Below are positions 8,547-17,999 of a stretch of DNA of 64,000 nucleotides, in pieces (within the stretch, counting starts at the first letter, position 1; each line of letters starts with the position of its first letter). The stretch is from an uncultured Nocardioides sp. (lineage in GTDB: Bacteria > Actinomycetota > Actinomycetes > Propionibacteriales > Nocardioidaceae). The notes beneath the pieces were generated by a model, which was given only the letters and a program-made list of their open reading frames with translations, was not told the origin of the DNA and searched no databases. The stretch spans positions 1,364,001-1,428,000 of the forward strand of contig NZ_CANKZF010000001.1 of NCBI RefSeq assembly GCF_947488515.1. The letters run 5' to 3'. Both the position numbers and the translations under genes were made by a program.

Positions 8547-9761
8547 ATGCAGCCGTCGTCCAGCCCCACCGCCCCGCCCCCGGGGCGCCACCACCCCTCG
8601 GCCAGGTACGCCTGCGGCGTTGTCACCGTCCTGTTGATCACGGTGTCGCTGCAGCTGCTCGCCACCGGCTCACGCGCCTCGGCCGAGCAGCGGCGAGGCC
8701 ACGACGTGCGGGTCACGGTCGACGTCCTGCCACCCGTCGCGCAGCCCGGCACGGAGCCCGCGGACCCGGTCCGCGGCGCGGCCCTGGTCGCGCAGTTCGC
8801 TCCCGCGTCGCCGGGCAGCGACGTCGTGTTCGAGCGGGCGGTGCGCGGCGGCGGCTGGCGCGTGGTGGGACGTGAGGTCCAGGACAGCGCCGGCACCGCG
8901 ACCCTCTCCGTACGCCGGGGCCGCTACCGCGTGAGCACGGAGGCCGGCGGGCTCACCTGGTCGTCGCGCCCCGTGCGGGCACGCCGATGGACACCCGACT
9001 TCGAGGACACCTTCTCCGGCAGCCGGCTCGACAGGTCCGTGTGGAACGACCAGGAGCGCGAGCACGAGGCGGTCCTCGCGCCGCGCACGTGCGCCCTCGT
9101 CGACCCGGGCGCGCGATCGGTCGGCGGCGGCGTCCTCCACCCGGGCGTGGCCCTGGACCCCGCGCGCGCGGGGCAGCCCTGCGACTACGAGTGGAAGGGG
9201 AGCGCCGGCCGCAGCCCCTACCTGCTCACCACCCAGGTCGCCACCGAGCACACCTACCTCACCCAGTACGGCATCGCCGCCGCGCGCATCAAGCCGCAGC
9301 GCGCCGACGGCATGCACTCGGCGTTCTGGATGCTTCCCGAGGACAGCGCGTTCTACGACGACGATCCCGCCAGGGGCGCCGAGATCGACGTCATGGAGTT
9401 CTGGGGCGACACGGGCCGCGGCGCGGAGACCATCGGCTCGTTCGTGACCTGGCACGGGCCCGGCTGGTCGTCCGTGAGCCTCGGCGGGAAGTTCCCCGAC
9501 GCGCGGCGCGCCCTGGGCGCCGACCGGGAGTGGTGGCAGGAGTTCCACGTGTTCTCGGTCGAGTGGACCCCGGAGGAGTACGTCTTCCGCGTCGACGGTC
9601 GCGAGTACTACCGCGAGAGCCAGGCGGTGTCCCACGTGCCGGGCTACCTCGTCCTGTCGATGCTGGCCGCGGACTACGAGCTCGACGACCTCGGTGCCGG
9701 CGACCTCGACGACACGGCCGAGGTGGACTGGGTCCAGGTCTACGAGGGGGCGTCCCCGTAG
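8547..9761 (+). CDS. secreted glycoside hydrolase family 16 protein
   Basis: A 404-residue exported protein. An N-terminal hydrophobic stretch (VVTVLLITVSLQLLATG, ending at a possible ASA cleavage site) is followed by ~95 residues without a named domain, then a GH16 beta-jelly-roll. The GH16 catalytic signature is EIDVMEF (ExDxxE), preceded by GMHSAFWMLPED and followed by WHVFSVEWTPE-like sequence (FHVFSVEWTPEEY). GH16 enzymes cut beta-1,3/1,4-glucans, agar or carrageenan; the specificity cannot be assigned. The ATG at 8547 has GGGAGG 4 nt upstream; a TTG at 8502 is a weaker alternative. It stands alone between miaB and the 2H gene. Confidence 0.85.
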   Translation: MQPSSSPTAPPPGRHHPSARYACGVVTVLLITVSLQLLATGSRASAEQRRGHDVRVTVDVLPPVAQPGTEPADPVRGAALVAQFAPASPGSDVVFERAVRGGGWRVVGREVQDSAGTATLSVRRGRYRVSTEAGGLTWSSRPVRARRWTPDFEDTFSGSRLDRSVWNDQEREHEAVLAPRTCALVDPGARSVGGGVLHPGVALDPARAGQPCDYEWKGSAGRSPYLLTTQVATEHTYLTQYGIAAARIKPQRADGMHSAFWMLPEDSAFYDDDPARGAEIDVMEFWGDTGRGAETIGSFVTWHGPGWSSVSLGGKFPDARRALGADREWWQEFHVFSVEWTPEEYVFRVDGREYYRESQAVSHVPGYLVLSMLAADYELDDLGAGDLDDTAEVDWVQVYEGASP

Positions 9762-9802
9762 CCACCGACGCCGGCACCGGCCGCCGACAGCGGCCGCAGA
9801 CC

Positions 9803-9808
9803 TAGGCT
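9803..9808 (+). promoter_or_regulatory. -10 element of leaderless 2H gene
   Basis: TAGGCT, six bases, then ATG at 9815. Confidence 0.5.
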
Positions 9809-9814
9809 CGCGGC

Positions 9815-10312
9815 ATGCCCCGCATGCACGCGCTCGAGCTGCTGCCCGACGACGCCGGCTGCGACGTCGTACGCCGCGACTGGCAGGTGCTGCGCGACGC
9901 CGGACTGCCCTCCCAGCTCGACCACCGCGGCGCCTCCAACAGCCCGCACGTCACGGCGCTGGCCGCACCGGCGCTCGGCGCGGACGACGAGCAACGCGCC
10001 GCGGAGCTGGTGGTGAGGCTGCTGCCGGTGCAGGTCCGGGCGTCGGGGATCGCGCTCCTCGGCGGTCGTCGCGTCTCGGTCGTCCGGGTGCTCGACGTGC
10101 CCGACGAGCTGGCGCGCGCCGTGCTGCAGCTCCGGTCGCAGGTGCGCGACGTGCAGCACCTGGGGTGGCTGCCGCACGTCACCCTGGCCCGGCGGATGGA
10201 CCGCGCCGACGTGGGCCGCGCCGTGGAGGCGCTGGGGCACGAGGACGCGGTCCTGACGCTCACGTCGCTGCGCCGCTGGGATCCCGAGACGGGAATCGTC
10301 ACCACTCTGTAA
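9815..10312 (+). CDS. 2H phosphoesterase (2'-5' RNA ligase family)
   Basis: A 165-residue member of the 2H phosphoesterase superfamily. Both HxT motifs are visible: NSPHVTAL near residue 47 and LPHVTLAR near residue 124. Such proteins open 2',3'-cyclic phosphates or ligate 2'-5' linkages in vitro; the physiological substrate is uncertain. The start is supported by a -10 hexamer 6 nt before the ATG. It sits immediately before the gluABCD operon (59 nt), but gluA has its own promoter. Confidence 0.82.
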   Translation: MPRMHALELLPDDAGCDVVRRDWQVLRDAGLPSQLDHRGASNSPHVTALAAPALGADDEQRAAELVVRLLPVQVRASGIALLGGRRVSVVRVLDVPDELARAVLQLRSQVRDVQHLGWLPHVTLARRMDRADVGRAVEALGHEDAVLTLTSLRRWDPETGIVTTL

Positions 10313-10359
10313 TAGTCCGAACGGGCCACGCGCGATGGCCCTTGCGGTCCACGTGCCGA

Positions 10360-10365
10360 TAGGTT
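10360..10365 (+). promoter_or_regulatory. -10 element of leaderless gluA
   Basis: TAGGTT, six bases, then ATG at 10372. This is likely the promoter of the whole gluABCD operon. Confidence 0.5.
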
Positions 10366-10371
10366 GCGCCT

Positions 10372-11148
<777 letters not shown>

Positions 11149-11198
11149 GGCATCGCGTCCGTCCACGAGTTCCCGCACCCAAGACTAGGGAGAAGCAG

Positions 11199-12089
11199 AT
11201 GCGATTCATCCGTACCAAGGCCGTCATCGCGACGGTCGGGCTGGCCCTCTCGCTCGCCGCCTGCGGCGACGCTGGCGACGACGGCGGCGAGACCACCGAC
11301 GTCGAGGTCCAGGAGAACGCCGGCGACGAGTTCGACGACGGGACGGCGATGAAGGAGTTCGCCGACTCGGGCGAGATCACCATCGGCGTCAAGTACGACC
11401 AGCCCGGTATCGGCTTCAAGGGCGCCACCGACGACATGCCGGTCGGCTTCGACCCCGAGATCGGCAAGATCCTCGCCGCCTCGCTCGGCATCGCCCCCGA
11501 GGACATCACCTGGAAGGAGACGATCTCCGACAACCGCGAGCCGTTCCTCCAGGAGGGCGAGGTCGACCTCGTCATCGCGTCGTACTCCATCACCGACGAG
11601 CGGCGCCAGGTCGTGGGCCAGGCCGGCCCCTACTACGTCACGGGCCAGCAGCTGCTGGTCAAGTCCGACAGCGACATCGAGTCCCTCGACGACGTCAAGG
11701 GCACCGAGGTCTGCTCCGTGACCGGCTCCACGTCGCTGGAGAACATCAAGGCCGAGGGCGCCAAGCCGCGCGGCTTCGACACCTACTCCGAGTGCGTCGA
11801 CCAGGTCCTCAGCGGCACCGTGGACGCGATGACCACCGACGGCGCGATCCTGCTCGGCTACGCCGCGGAGAACCCCGACGAGCTCAAGGTCGTCGTGGAC
11901 CCGTTCTCCGAGGAGCGCTACGGCGTCGGCTACAGCCTGGACAAGCCGGAGATGTGCCAGTGGATCGTGGACACGCTCACCGAGGCGGAGGACAACGGCG
12001 ACTGGGACACGGCCTTCGAGGCCACCCTGGGCCAGTCGGGCGTCGACACGCCCGAGCCGCCGGCCATGGACGAGTGCCCGGCTGCCTGA
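11199..12089 (+). CDS. gluB: glutamate-binding lipoprotein of ABC transporter
   Basis: A 296-residue extracytoplasmic solute-binding protein (SBP_bac_3). The signal peptide ends in a lipobox, LSLAACGD, so the mature protein is anchored by lipid at the Cys near residue 21. An acidic linker (about 24-50) follows, then ITIGVKYDQPGIGFK and the DLVIASYSITDERR segment typical of glutamate/glutamine binders. The ATG at 11199 is preceded by AGGGAGAAG. It lies 50 nt after gluA and 92 nt before gluC. Confidence 0.92.
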   Translation: MRFIRTKAVIATVGLALSLAACGDAGDDGGETTDVEVQENAGDEFDDGTAMKEFADSGEITIGVKYDQPGIGFKGATDDMPVGFDPEIGKILAASLGIAPEDITWKETISDNREPFLQEGEVDLVIASYSITDERRQVVGQAGPYYVTGQQLLVKSDSDIESLDDVKGTEVCSVTGSTSLENIKAEGAKPRGFDTYSECVDQVLSGTVDAMTTDGAILLGYAAENPDELKVVVDPFSEERYGVGYSLDKPEMCQWIVDTLTEAEDNGDWDTAFEATLGQSGVDTPEPPAMDECPAA

Positions 12090-12181
12090 CGCCGGACCAC
12101 CTCACCACCTGAACCACCACTGATCGGACGCCGGTGGGCCGCGAGGCCCGCCGGCGTCCCGCAGAGAGGAGCCCGCAGCCC

Positions 12182-12871
12182 ATGGACGCGGTGATCTCGA
12201 ACTTCGACGAGTACCTCAAGGCGTTCGGCCTGACGATCGGGCTGTTCGTCGTCTCCGGCATCGCCTCGCTGGTGCTCGGCACCATCCTCGCCGTCCTCCG
12301 GGTCGGCCCGGTGTCGATCCTCAACAAGGCGGCGGCCCTCTACGTCACGCTGTTCCGCAACACCCCGCTGCTGATGATCTTCGTCTTCATCTTCATCGCG
12401 ATGCCGGTGCTGGGCTACAACTTCAAGGTCGTCGAGAACATCGAGATCGCGGGCTACAACGTCTCGGCCTTCTTCTTCCGCGCCTGCCTGGCGCTGACCC
12501 TCTACACCTCCGCCTTCGTCTGCGAGGCGATGCGCTCCGGCGTCAACGCCGTCCCCCTCGGACAGGCCGAGGCCGGCCGCGCGATCGGGCTCACCTTCGC
12601 CCAGTCGATGACCCTCGTCATCCTTCCCCAGGCGGCGCGCGCGGTGATCCCGCCGATGACCAGCGTGATGATCGCCCTGGCCAAGAACACCTCCGTGGCG
12701 GCGGCCTTCGGCCTCGCCGAGGCGACGGCCACGATGCGCGCCTTCACCAACAACAATGCCGACCAGCGGATCGGGATCTTCCTCGCGTTCGCGATCGGCT
12801 ACATCATCGTCGTCGAGGTCATCTCGCTGTCGTCCTACCTCGTCGAGCGAAAGGTGAGGGTGGCCCGATGA
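12182..12871 (+). CDS. gluC: glutamate ABC transporter permease
   Basis: A 229-residue inner-membrane permease of the HisMQ type with about five membrane spans. The LFRNTPLLMIFVFIF stretch and the cytoplasmic EAA loop (EAMRSGVNAVPLGQAEAGRAIGL) are present. The ATG at 12182 is behind GAGAGGAG; an in-frame upstream codon at 12134 would add an Arg-rich run and is rejected. It overlaps gluD by 4 nt (ATGA). Confidence 0.92.
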   Translation: MDAVISNFDEYLKAFGLTIGLFVVSGIASLVLGTILAVLRVGPVSILNKAAALYVTLFRNTPLLMIFVFIFIAMPVLGYNFKVVENIEIAGYNVSAFFFRACLALTLYTSAFVCEAMRSGVNAVPLGQAEAGRAIGLTFAQSMTLVILPQAARAVIPPMTSVMIALAKNTSVAAAFGLAEATATMRAFTNNNADQRIGIFLAFAIGYIIVVEVISLSSYLVERKVRVAR

Positions 12872-13725
12872 GCGCCTCAGTCCTCTTCGACGCGCCCGGT
12901 CCCAGGACGGTCGCCCGGCACCGCGTCTACACCGTCATCAGCATCGCCGCGCTGGTCGCGATGGTCGCCTTCGCCATCTGGACGCTCTACGACGCCGGGC
13001 AGCTCGAGTACGCGCTCTGGGAGCCGTTCGTCACCCCCGAGTACGTCCAGTACATCCTCGTCGACGGTCTGCTCGAGACCCTCAAGATGGCGTTCTTCTC
13101 GATCATCTTCGCGGTGGTCTTCGGCCTCGTCTTCGGTGTCGCCAAACTGTCCGACCACGGCTGGGTGCGCTGGCCGGCATGGCTCGTGGTGGAGTTCTTC
13201 CGCGCCGTCCCCGTCCTGCTCCTGATGGTCTTCGCGTTCTTCCTGCTCGCCATCGGCAACGGTCCCCTGTCGTCGTTCTGGTGCGTCGTCATCGCGCTGA
13301 CGCTCTACAACGGGTCGGTGCTCGCCGAGGTGTTCCGCGCCGGCATCAACGCCGTGCCGCGCGGCCAGGCCGAGGCGGCGTACGCCATCGGGATGCGCAA
13401 GTCGCAGGTGATGACCACGGTGCTGCTCCCGCAGGCGGTCAAGATCATGCTTCCGGCCATCATCAGCCAGATGGTCGTTGCCCTGAAGGACACCAGCCTC
13501 GGCTACTACATCCTCGCGCCCGGCCTGACGGCGGTGGGCAAGCCGATCTACCTCGAGTTCTCCAACCAGGTGCCGACAGCGATCGTCATCACCGGCATCT
13601 ACGTCGCGGTCAACCTGGTCCTCACCTGGGTCGCGACCCTCCTGCAGAAGCGCCTGGTCGGCGAGAAGAAGGTGCTCGACGTGCCGATGGTGGGAGCCCC
13701 GACAGGGCCCAACGCACCCGTCTAG
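12868..13725 (+). CDS. gluD: glutamate ABC transporter permease
   Basis: The 285-residue second permease subunit. The EAA loop is EVFRAGINAVPRGQAEAAYAIGM, with FFRAVPVLLLMVFAFF upstream, and there is an extra N-terminal cytoplasmic segment with a first span at about residues 22-42. It forms the membrane pore with gluC. Its stop region overlaps the convergent hotdog gene by 4 nt, and no terminator separates them. Confidence 0.92.
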   Translation: MSASVLFDAPGPRTVARHRVYTVISIAALVAMVAFAIWTLYDAGQLEYALWEPFVTPEYVQYILVDGLLETLKMAFFSIIFAVVFGLVFGVAKLSDHGWVRWPAWLVVEFFRAVPVLLLMVFAFFLLAIGNGPLSSFWCVVIALTLYNGSVLAEVFRAGINAVPRGQAEAAYAIGMRKSQVMTTVLLPQAVKIMLPAIISQMVVALKDTSLGYYILAPGLTAVGKPIYLEFSNQVPTAIVITGIYVAVNLVLTWVATLLQKRLVGEKKVLDVPMVGAPTGPNAPV

Positions 13726-14192
13726 CGCTTCTCGGTCAACCAGAGCCGGATCTCGCCCTCGACGACCACGGTGCCGTCGGTGCGCACTCCCCGCACGCGC
13801 ACCGGCAGGTCGTACCCCTCACCCACCTCTGCCGTCCACTGCCCGGGGTCGGTCTCGGCGATGCACGTGATGTCGGTCGTGGCCTTGGCCGTGTAGGCCA
13901 CCTCCATGCCCTTCGGGATCCAGCGCCGGTCGCGCGGGATCGTCGACTCGGCCAGCGCCCCCATGGCGGCCTCGAGGCCGTTGCACAGCGCGATCGCGTG
14001 CACCGTCCCGATGTGGTTGTGCACCCCGCGACGCTTCGGGATGACGAGCTCGACGTGGTCCGGCCCGACCACGGTGAACCGCGGTCGGATGGAGGCGAAG
14101 TACGGCGCCTTCTGGGCGAAGGCGATCGAGAAGACCCGGGTGCCCAGCGGGAGCGCGGAGGTCTTCTTCCAGAGGTCCAGGACGGTAGCCAT
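13722..14192 (-). CDS. hotdog-fold DUF4442 protein
   Basis: A 156-residue protein of the DUF4442 hotdog-fold group, related to PaaI-type thioesterases. The segment HNHIGTVHAIALCNGLEAAMG is the hotdog helix with its HNHxGT active-site-like motif. A thioesterase role is plausible but unproven for this family. A TAGCAT hexamer 6 nt before the ATG suggests a leaderless transcript. Confidence 0.8.
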   Translation of the reverse strand: MATVLDLWKKTSALPLGTRVFSIAFAQKAPYFASIRPRFTVVGPDHVELVIPKRRGVHNHIGTVHAIALCNGLEAAMGALAESTIPRDRRWIPKGMEVAYTAKATTDITCIAETDPGQWTAEVGEGYDLPVRVRGVRTDGTVVVEGEIRLWLTEKR

Positions 14193-14198
14193 GCCGCG

Positions 14199-14204
14199 AT
14201 GCTA
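14199..14204 (-). promoter_or_regulatory. -10 element of leaderless DUF4442 gene
   Basis: TAGCAT on the minus strand, six bases, then ATG at 14192. Confidence 0.5.
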
Positions 14205-14227
14205 CCAGTGGGTAACTTCGGTGGCCG

Positions 14228-15127
14228 TCAGCTCCGGCGGACCGTGATCACGCGGATGTTGCCCTCGTCGTCCTCGACCGGCTCGACTACCTCCCAGCCG
14301 GGGAACCGGGGGATCCGCTTCTGCCAGTACGCCCCCTGGCCCAGGCCGATCTCGAAGCACAGCCAGCCACCCGGCCGGAGCCAGTCGGGCGCTTCCTGGA
14401 CGAGCCGGCTCACGATCGAGAGCCCGAGGCTGCCGCCGTCGAAGGCCATCCGGGGCTCGTGCTCGGAGATCTCCGCGGCCATCTCCCCCACCCGCGCCGA
14501 GGAGATGTAGGGCGGGTTGCAGATCAGCACGTCGACGCTGCCCCGGAGGTCGGCGGGCAGCGCGTCGAAGAGGTCACCGTCGGACAGTGTCACGCGGTCG
14601 GCGACGCCGGTGAAGACCATGTTGGCCCGGGCCAGCCCGACGGCGGACGTCGAGAGGTCGGCGGCGTGCAGCGTGGCCTGAGGGGCTGCCACGGCGACGG
14701 CCGCAGCGAGGTTGCCCGCCCCCGTGCAGAGGTCGACGACGAGGGACCCGTCGGTAGCGCGCACCAGGTCGAGGGCGGTGCGGCCGAGGATCTCGGTCTC
14801 CACGCGCGGCACGAGCGCCTCCGGGCCGGCCAGCAGCTCGACACCCATGAAGCTCTGCCGTCCGGTGAGGTGGCCCAGCGGCGACCCGGCGACCCGGCGC
14901 TCCACCAGGGCGCCGAGCAGGCGCTCACCCTCCTCGGTCAGCGGTGCGAGGGGGACCGTGGCCGCGGCCGCAACCGAGAGCGGGCGACCCGCAGCGGCCG
15001 CCCACAGCGCGCGAAGCGTCGACTCGGGCGTCTCCTCGGGATGGTCGGGGAGGATCTCGGCCTCGGCCTCGAGACGCGCGAGGTGGTGGGCGAAGAGGGG
15101 CGGCGCTTCGACAGTGGCGGCGGTCAT
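14228..15127 (-). CDS. HemK/PrmC-like class I methyltransferase
   Basis: A 299-residue SAM-dependent methyltransferase. The SAM motif is VVDLCTGAGNLAAAVA and the amide-N methylase motif is ICNPPYIS, as in PrmC, which methylates Gln of release factors. The N-terminal helical part also fits PrmC, including GHLTGRQSFMGVELL and VPRVETEIL. Since a dedicated prmC normally sits beside prfA, this copy may be a paralogue with another target. The ATG at 15127 overlaps the upstream gene stop (ATGA). Confidence 0.8.
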   Translation of the reverse strand: MTAATVEAPPLFAHHLARLEAEAEILPDHPEETPESTLRALWAAAAGRPLSVAAAATVPLAPLTEEGERLLGALVERRVAGSPLGHLTGRQSFMGVELLAGPEALVPRVETEILGRTALDLVRATDGSLVVDLCTGAGNLAAAVAVAAPQATLHAADLSTSAVGLARANMVFTGVADRVTLSDGDLFDALPADLRGSVDVLICNPPYISSARVGEMAAEISEHEPRMAFDGGSLGLSIVSRLVQEAPDWLRPGGWLCFEIGLGQGAYWQKRIPRFPGWEVVEPVEDDEGNIRVITVRRS

Positions 15128-15972
15128 GCGTGTGCTCCCTGCGTGAGGAGGTCGAGGAACCGGGCGGCCAGCACGGCGGACCCGGCTGCGTTGAGGTGCT
15201 CGCGGTCGGTGTCGGCCCACCCGGGGGCGAGCGTGGCGAGCCTGGTCCCGTCGGGGGTGGTGCTCTCGACGGCGGCGATGTCGAAGAGGTCGTCGTCGGC
15301 GTAGGCCTCGCGCACGAGGTCGTTGAACTGCTCGCGGGCAGCGTTGTCGTCGCCGCGCAGGAGGACCTTGAGGTGCTGCTTGATGCCGGACGGGGCCGCG
15401 GTGAGCGGCACCGTCGCGTGGACGAACCGCACGTCCGGGAAGTCACGCTGCAGGCCGTCGAGCGTCTCCCGGTAGGCGGCGAAGACCTGCTCGACGTCCG
15501 TCTTCGCGGTCACGTCGGTGAAGCAGAGCTTGACCATGGCGACGTCGATCTCGTCGGCGAGACCGGAGCGCATGGCGGTGTCGAAGTTGGCGAGCTTGCC
15601 CAGCGGGTCGCCGTTGACGCCGATCTCCGTGTGGACGACGGCACCCTGCCCCTCCGGGAGCTCCGGAGGCGGGTCACCGACCGACACCTGCACGACCTCC
15701 GCCTCGGGAACGTCCGCGTCGGCGTAGAGGCGCTGGAGGCCGTCGAGCATGTTCCAGCCGATCGACATGTGGCCGATGAAGACCCGCTGGCCGGCGGCCG
15801 CGCCGAGCTCGGCCGGTGTGACGGTCCGAGCGGCGGTGTCCGGCGACGGCTCCGGCTCGCGCGGCCCCCAGAAGCGGACCATCACGACGGCGCCGACCGC
15901 CAGGACGACGGCAGCACCCAGCAGCACCCGCCCGACGGCGCGTGCCCGCGTCCCCCTGCGCTCCCTCAGCAC
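15124..15972 (-). CDS. membrane-anchored SGNH/GDSL-like hydrolase
   Basis: A protein of about 282 residues with one N-terminal membrane span (VGRVLLGAAVVLAVGAVVMV) and a large external part. It carries FIGHMSIGWNMLDG near the start of the domain and DTDREHLNAAGSAVLA at the end. The latter is the DxxH pair expected of SGNH hydrolases; the usual GDS is replaced by HMS. The substrate is unknown, and O-acetyl or acyl ester hydrolysis outside the cell would fit. The GTG at 15972 is chosen; a start at 16032 is possible and neither has a strong ribosome site. It is coupled to the downstream methyltransferase (ATGA). Confidence 0.7.
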   Translation of the reverse strand: MLRERRGTRARAVGRVLLGAAVVLAVGAVVMVRFWGPREPEPSPDTAARTVTPAELGAAAGQRVFIGHMSIGWNMLDGLQRLYADADVPEAEVVQVSVGDPPPELPEGQGAVVHTEIGVNGDPLGKLANFDTAMRSGLADEIDVAMVKLCFTDVTAKTDVEQVFAAYRETLDGLQRDFPDVRFVHATVPLTAAPSGIKQHLKVLLRGDDNAAREQFNDLVREAYADDDLFDIAAVESTTPDGTRLATLAPGWADTDREHLNAAGSAVLAARFLDLLTQGAHA

Positions 15973-16047
15973 CCGGCCACCGTAGGGACGGGTCGACCGA
16001 CCTCGCCCCCGATCCGGCCGAGGTGCCCCCATTCTGGGGACGGCCCG

Positions 16048-16425
16048 TCAGACCGGCTGCAGCACCTCGACCCGGTTGCCGTGGCCGTCGAAGGCGTGGA
16101 GCCGGACGTGGCCGGGGAAGGAGTCCCGCTGGCTCTCGTCGACCTCGAAGCCGAGGCCGCGCAGCCGACCGGCCACCGCGGCCAGGTCGTCGACGACGAA
16201 GGCCGGGTGGGCCTTGCGCGCCGGTGCGAACGGGTCCTCGACGCCGACGTGCAGCTCGGCCACCACGGAGCCCCCGTCGTCGTACGCGCGGAACCAGCAC
16301 CCGCCGCGCGCGACCAGGTCCGCCGGCTTGTCGACCTCGGTCATGCCGAGCGCCTCGGCGTAGAAGCGGCGGGCCTCGTCCTCTCCCCCGCGCGGGCAGG
16401 CGACCTGCACGTGGTGGAGCCTCAC
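16048..16425 (-). CDS. VOC-family (glyoxalase/dioxygenase-like) protein
   Basis: A 125-residue single-module VOC protein. The pattern starts LHHVQVACPRGGEDEARRFYAEALGMTEVDKP and ends with HAFDGHGNRVEVLQ, the two beta-alpha-beta repeats of the fold. A metal-ligand-like His (HHVQV) and Glu (RVEVLQ) are visible. It could be a lyase, isomerase or resistance protein; no specific function can be given. The GTG at 16425 overlaps the upstream tam stop (GTGA), so the two are coupled. Confidence 0.82.
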   Translation of the reverse strand: MRLHHVQVACPRGGEDEARRFYAEALGMTEVDKPADLVARGGCWFRAYDDGGSVVAELHVGVEDPFAPARKAHPAFVVDDLAAVAGRLRGLGFEVDESQRDSFPGHVRLHAFDGHGNRVEVLQPV

Positions 16426-17225
16426 GGGACCGGCACGCCCTGCGGCTTGCGCGCCACCACGAAGATGCGCCGGAAGGGCAGGACCACGCGGCCGGCGGCG
16501 TCGGCCGGGTAGGCCTCGCGCAGCAGCGACTTGAACTCGTCCTCGAACAGCGGACGCAGGTCGTCGGGCAGCGCCTGCAACGTCGGGCGGGCCCCGGTCC
16601 CGGAGACCCAGTCGAAGACGGGGTCCGCACCGGTCAGCACGTGGAGGTACGTCGTCTCCCACGCGTCGACCTCGCAGCCGAGGTCGAGCAGGACCCGGGC
16701 GTAGTCCACCGGGTCGTGGCTCGTGGGGACGCGGGCGTCGCGCACGTGCTCGGCGTACGGCTCACGAGCGGCGAGGTCGGTGCGGGTGGTGTGGCTGGGC
16801 TCGTCGAAGTTGCCGGGCACCTGGAAGGCGAACCAGCCACCGGGCTGCAGCCGGTCGACCAGGCCCGGCAGCAGGTCGAGGTGCTCCGGGACCCACTGGA
16901 GGGTGGCGTTGGAGACCAGCACGTCGATCGGCGCTCGCATGGCCAGCGGGTCGGGGCGCGCCCACTCACGAAGGTCGCCGACCTCCCAGTGGACGCCGTC
17001 GACGGCGCGGGCCGCCTCGATCATCTCGGGGCTGCTGTCGACGCCCGTCACGTCGGCGCCGCGCCAGCGGTCTGCCAGCAGGGCGGTGAGGTTGCCGGGG
17101 CCGCAGCCGAGGTCGACGACCACGCGCGGGCTCTCGGCCGGCACCCGCGCGAGCAGGTCGACGAACGGCCTGCCGCGCTCGTCGGCGTACGCGAGGTAGC
17201 GGTCGGGGTCCCAGGTGTGGCTCAT
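16422..17225 (-). CDS. trans-aconitate 2-methyltransferase-like protein
   Basis: A 267-residue SAM methyltransferase. It shows MSHTWDPDRYLAYADERGRPFVDLLARV, DLGCGPGNLTALL (SAM loop), SNATLQWVPEHLDLLPGL and GWFAFQVPGNFDEPSH, a combination characteristic of trans-aconitate 2-methyltransferase (Tam). Tam methylates trans-aconitate, an inhibitor of aconitase. The ATG at 17225 has GGAGG 6 nt upstream. The region upstream holds the MarR operators, so this gene may belong to the MarR regulon. Confidence 0.83.
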   Translation of the reverse strand: MSHTWDPDRYLAYADERGRPFVDLLARVPAESPRVVVDLGCGPGNLTALLADRWRGADVTGVDSSPEMIEAARAVDGVHWEVGDLREWARPDPLAMRAPIDVLVSNATLQWVPEHLDLLPGLVDRLQPGGWFAFQVPGNFDEPSHTTRTDLAAREPYAEHVRDARVPTSHDPVDYARVLLDLGCEVDAWETTYLHVLTGADPVFDWVSGTGARPTLQALPDDLRPLFEDEFKSLLREAYPADAAGRVVLPFRRIFVVARKPQGVPVP

Positions 17226-17337
17226 GGCGTCCTCCACAGGCGTTCGGTCGCGGTACCCCACCAGATATCTGGGGACGTCCTGGTAGGTCAACCGGTCGAT
17301 CCGCCTACCTGGACGTCCTCAGCTACCCGAGTGGATG

Positions 17338-17389
17338 TCTTGATGTCGAGATACTTCTAGCCTCGACCGAAACAGTCTCGATGTCAAGA
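17338..17389. promoter_or_regulatory. paired MarR-type operators
   Basis: Two 14-bp near-palindromes, TCTTGATGTCGAGA (17338-17351) and TCTCGATGTCAAGA (17376-17389), are centred 38 bp apart between tam and marR. Each has TCTYGA arms around a two-base centre, and the second resembles the TCTTGA-type sites of known actinobacterial MarR repressors. The site near marR lies 28 nt before its ATG. Confidence 0.75.
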
Positions 17390-17405
17390 TTCTCGACCGA
17401 TCTGG

Positions 17406-17411
17406 CACGAT
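17406..17411 (+). promoter_or_regulatory. -10 element of leaderless marR
   Basis: CACGAT, six bases, then ATG at 17418. The upstream MarR palindrome would overlap the -35 position of this promoter. Confidence 0.45.
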
Positions 17412-17417
17412 GTCGTC

Positions 17418-17903
17418 ATGCGTGACGAGGTGGACGACCTGGTCGAGGCGTGGAGCCGCGAGCGCGGCGACCTCGACCTCGCGCCCGTCGCGGTGTTCTC
17501 CCGCATCAGTCGCCTGGCCCGCCACCTCGACCTCGCCCGTCGCGTCGCCTTCACCGCCCACAGCATCGAGTCGTGGGAGTTCGACGTCCTTGCGGCGCTG
17601 CGCCGGGCGGGGCCGCCGTACGAGCTCTCCCCCGGCCGGCTGCTCCGCGAGACGCTCGTGACCAGCGGCACGATGACCAACCGGGTGGACCGGCTGACCG
17701 CGCGGGGACTCGTCGAGCGACTCCCCGACCCCCACGACCGCCGCGGCGTGCTGGTGCGGCTCACCGCCGACGGCAAGGCCGCGGTCGACGGCGCCTTCGA
17801 GGCGCTGCTGGCGGCGGAGGCCGACCTGCTCGCGGACCTCTCGGACCGCGACCGCACCCAGCTCGCCGGCCTGCTGCGCTCGCTGCTCGCGCCCTTCAGC
17901 TGA
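17418..17903 (+). CDS. MarR-family regulator
   Basis: A 161-residue MarR protein with the winged helix in RLLRETLVTSGTMTNRVDRLTARGLVERLPDPHDRRGVLVRLT, about residues 75-117. The DRRGVLVRLT wing is intact. The AHSIESWEFDVLAALRRAG helix fits MarR members such as those controlling stress or metabolite genes. It is divergent from tam and the VOC gene and likely autoregulated through the paired palindromes upstream. Confidence 0.92.
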   Translation: MRDEVDDLVEAWSRERGDLDLAPVAVFSRISRLARHLDLARRVAFTAHSIESWEFDVLAALRRAGPPYELSPGRLLRETLVTSGTMTNRVDRLTARGLVERLPDPHDRRGVLVRLTADGKAAVDGAFEALLAAEADLLADLSDRDRTQLAGLLRSLLAPFS

Positions 17904-17959
17904 ACTCGTAGGGGAAGTCTGGCACTCGGAGGGGTTGGCAACGGCCTCCCAGTGACGGT

Positions 17960-17979
17960 TTCCCCGCTCGAGCGGGGAA
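17960..17979. terminator. bidirectional terminator between marR and ABC-F gene
   Basis: A perfect 20-bp palindrome (TTCCCCGC, TCGA, GCGGGGAA) lies between the convergent marR and ABC-F genes, 57 nt after one stop and 21 nt after the other. Confidence 0.7.
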
Positions 17980-17999
17980 TCGCCGGGACGGGTGGGCGC

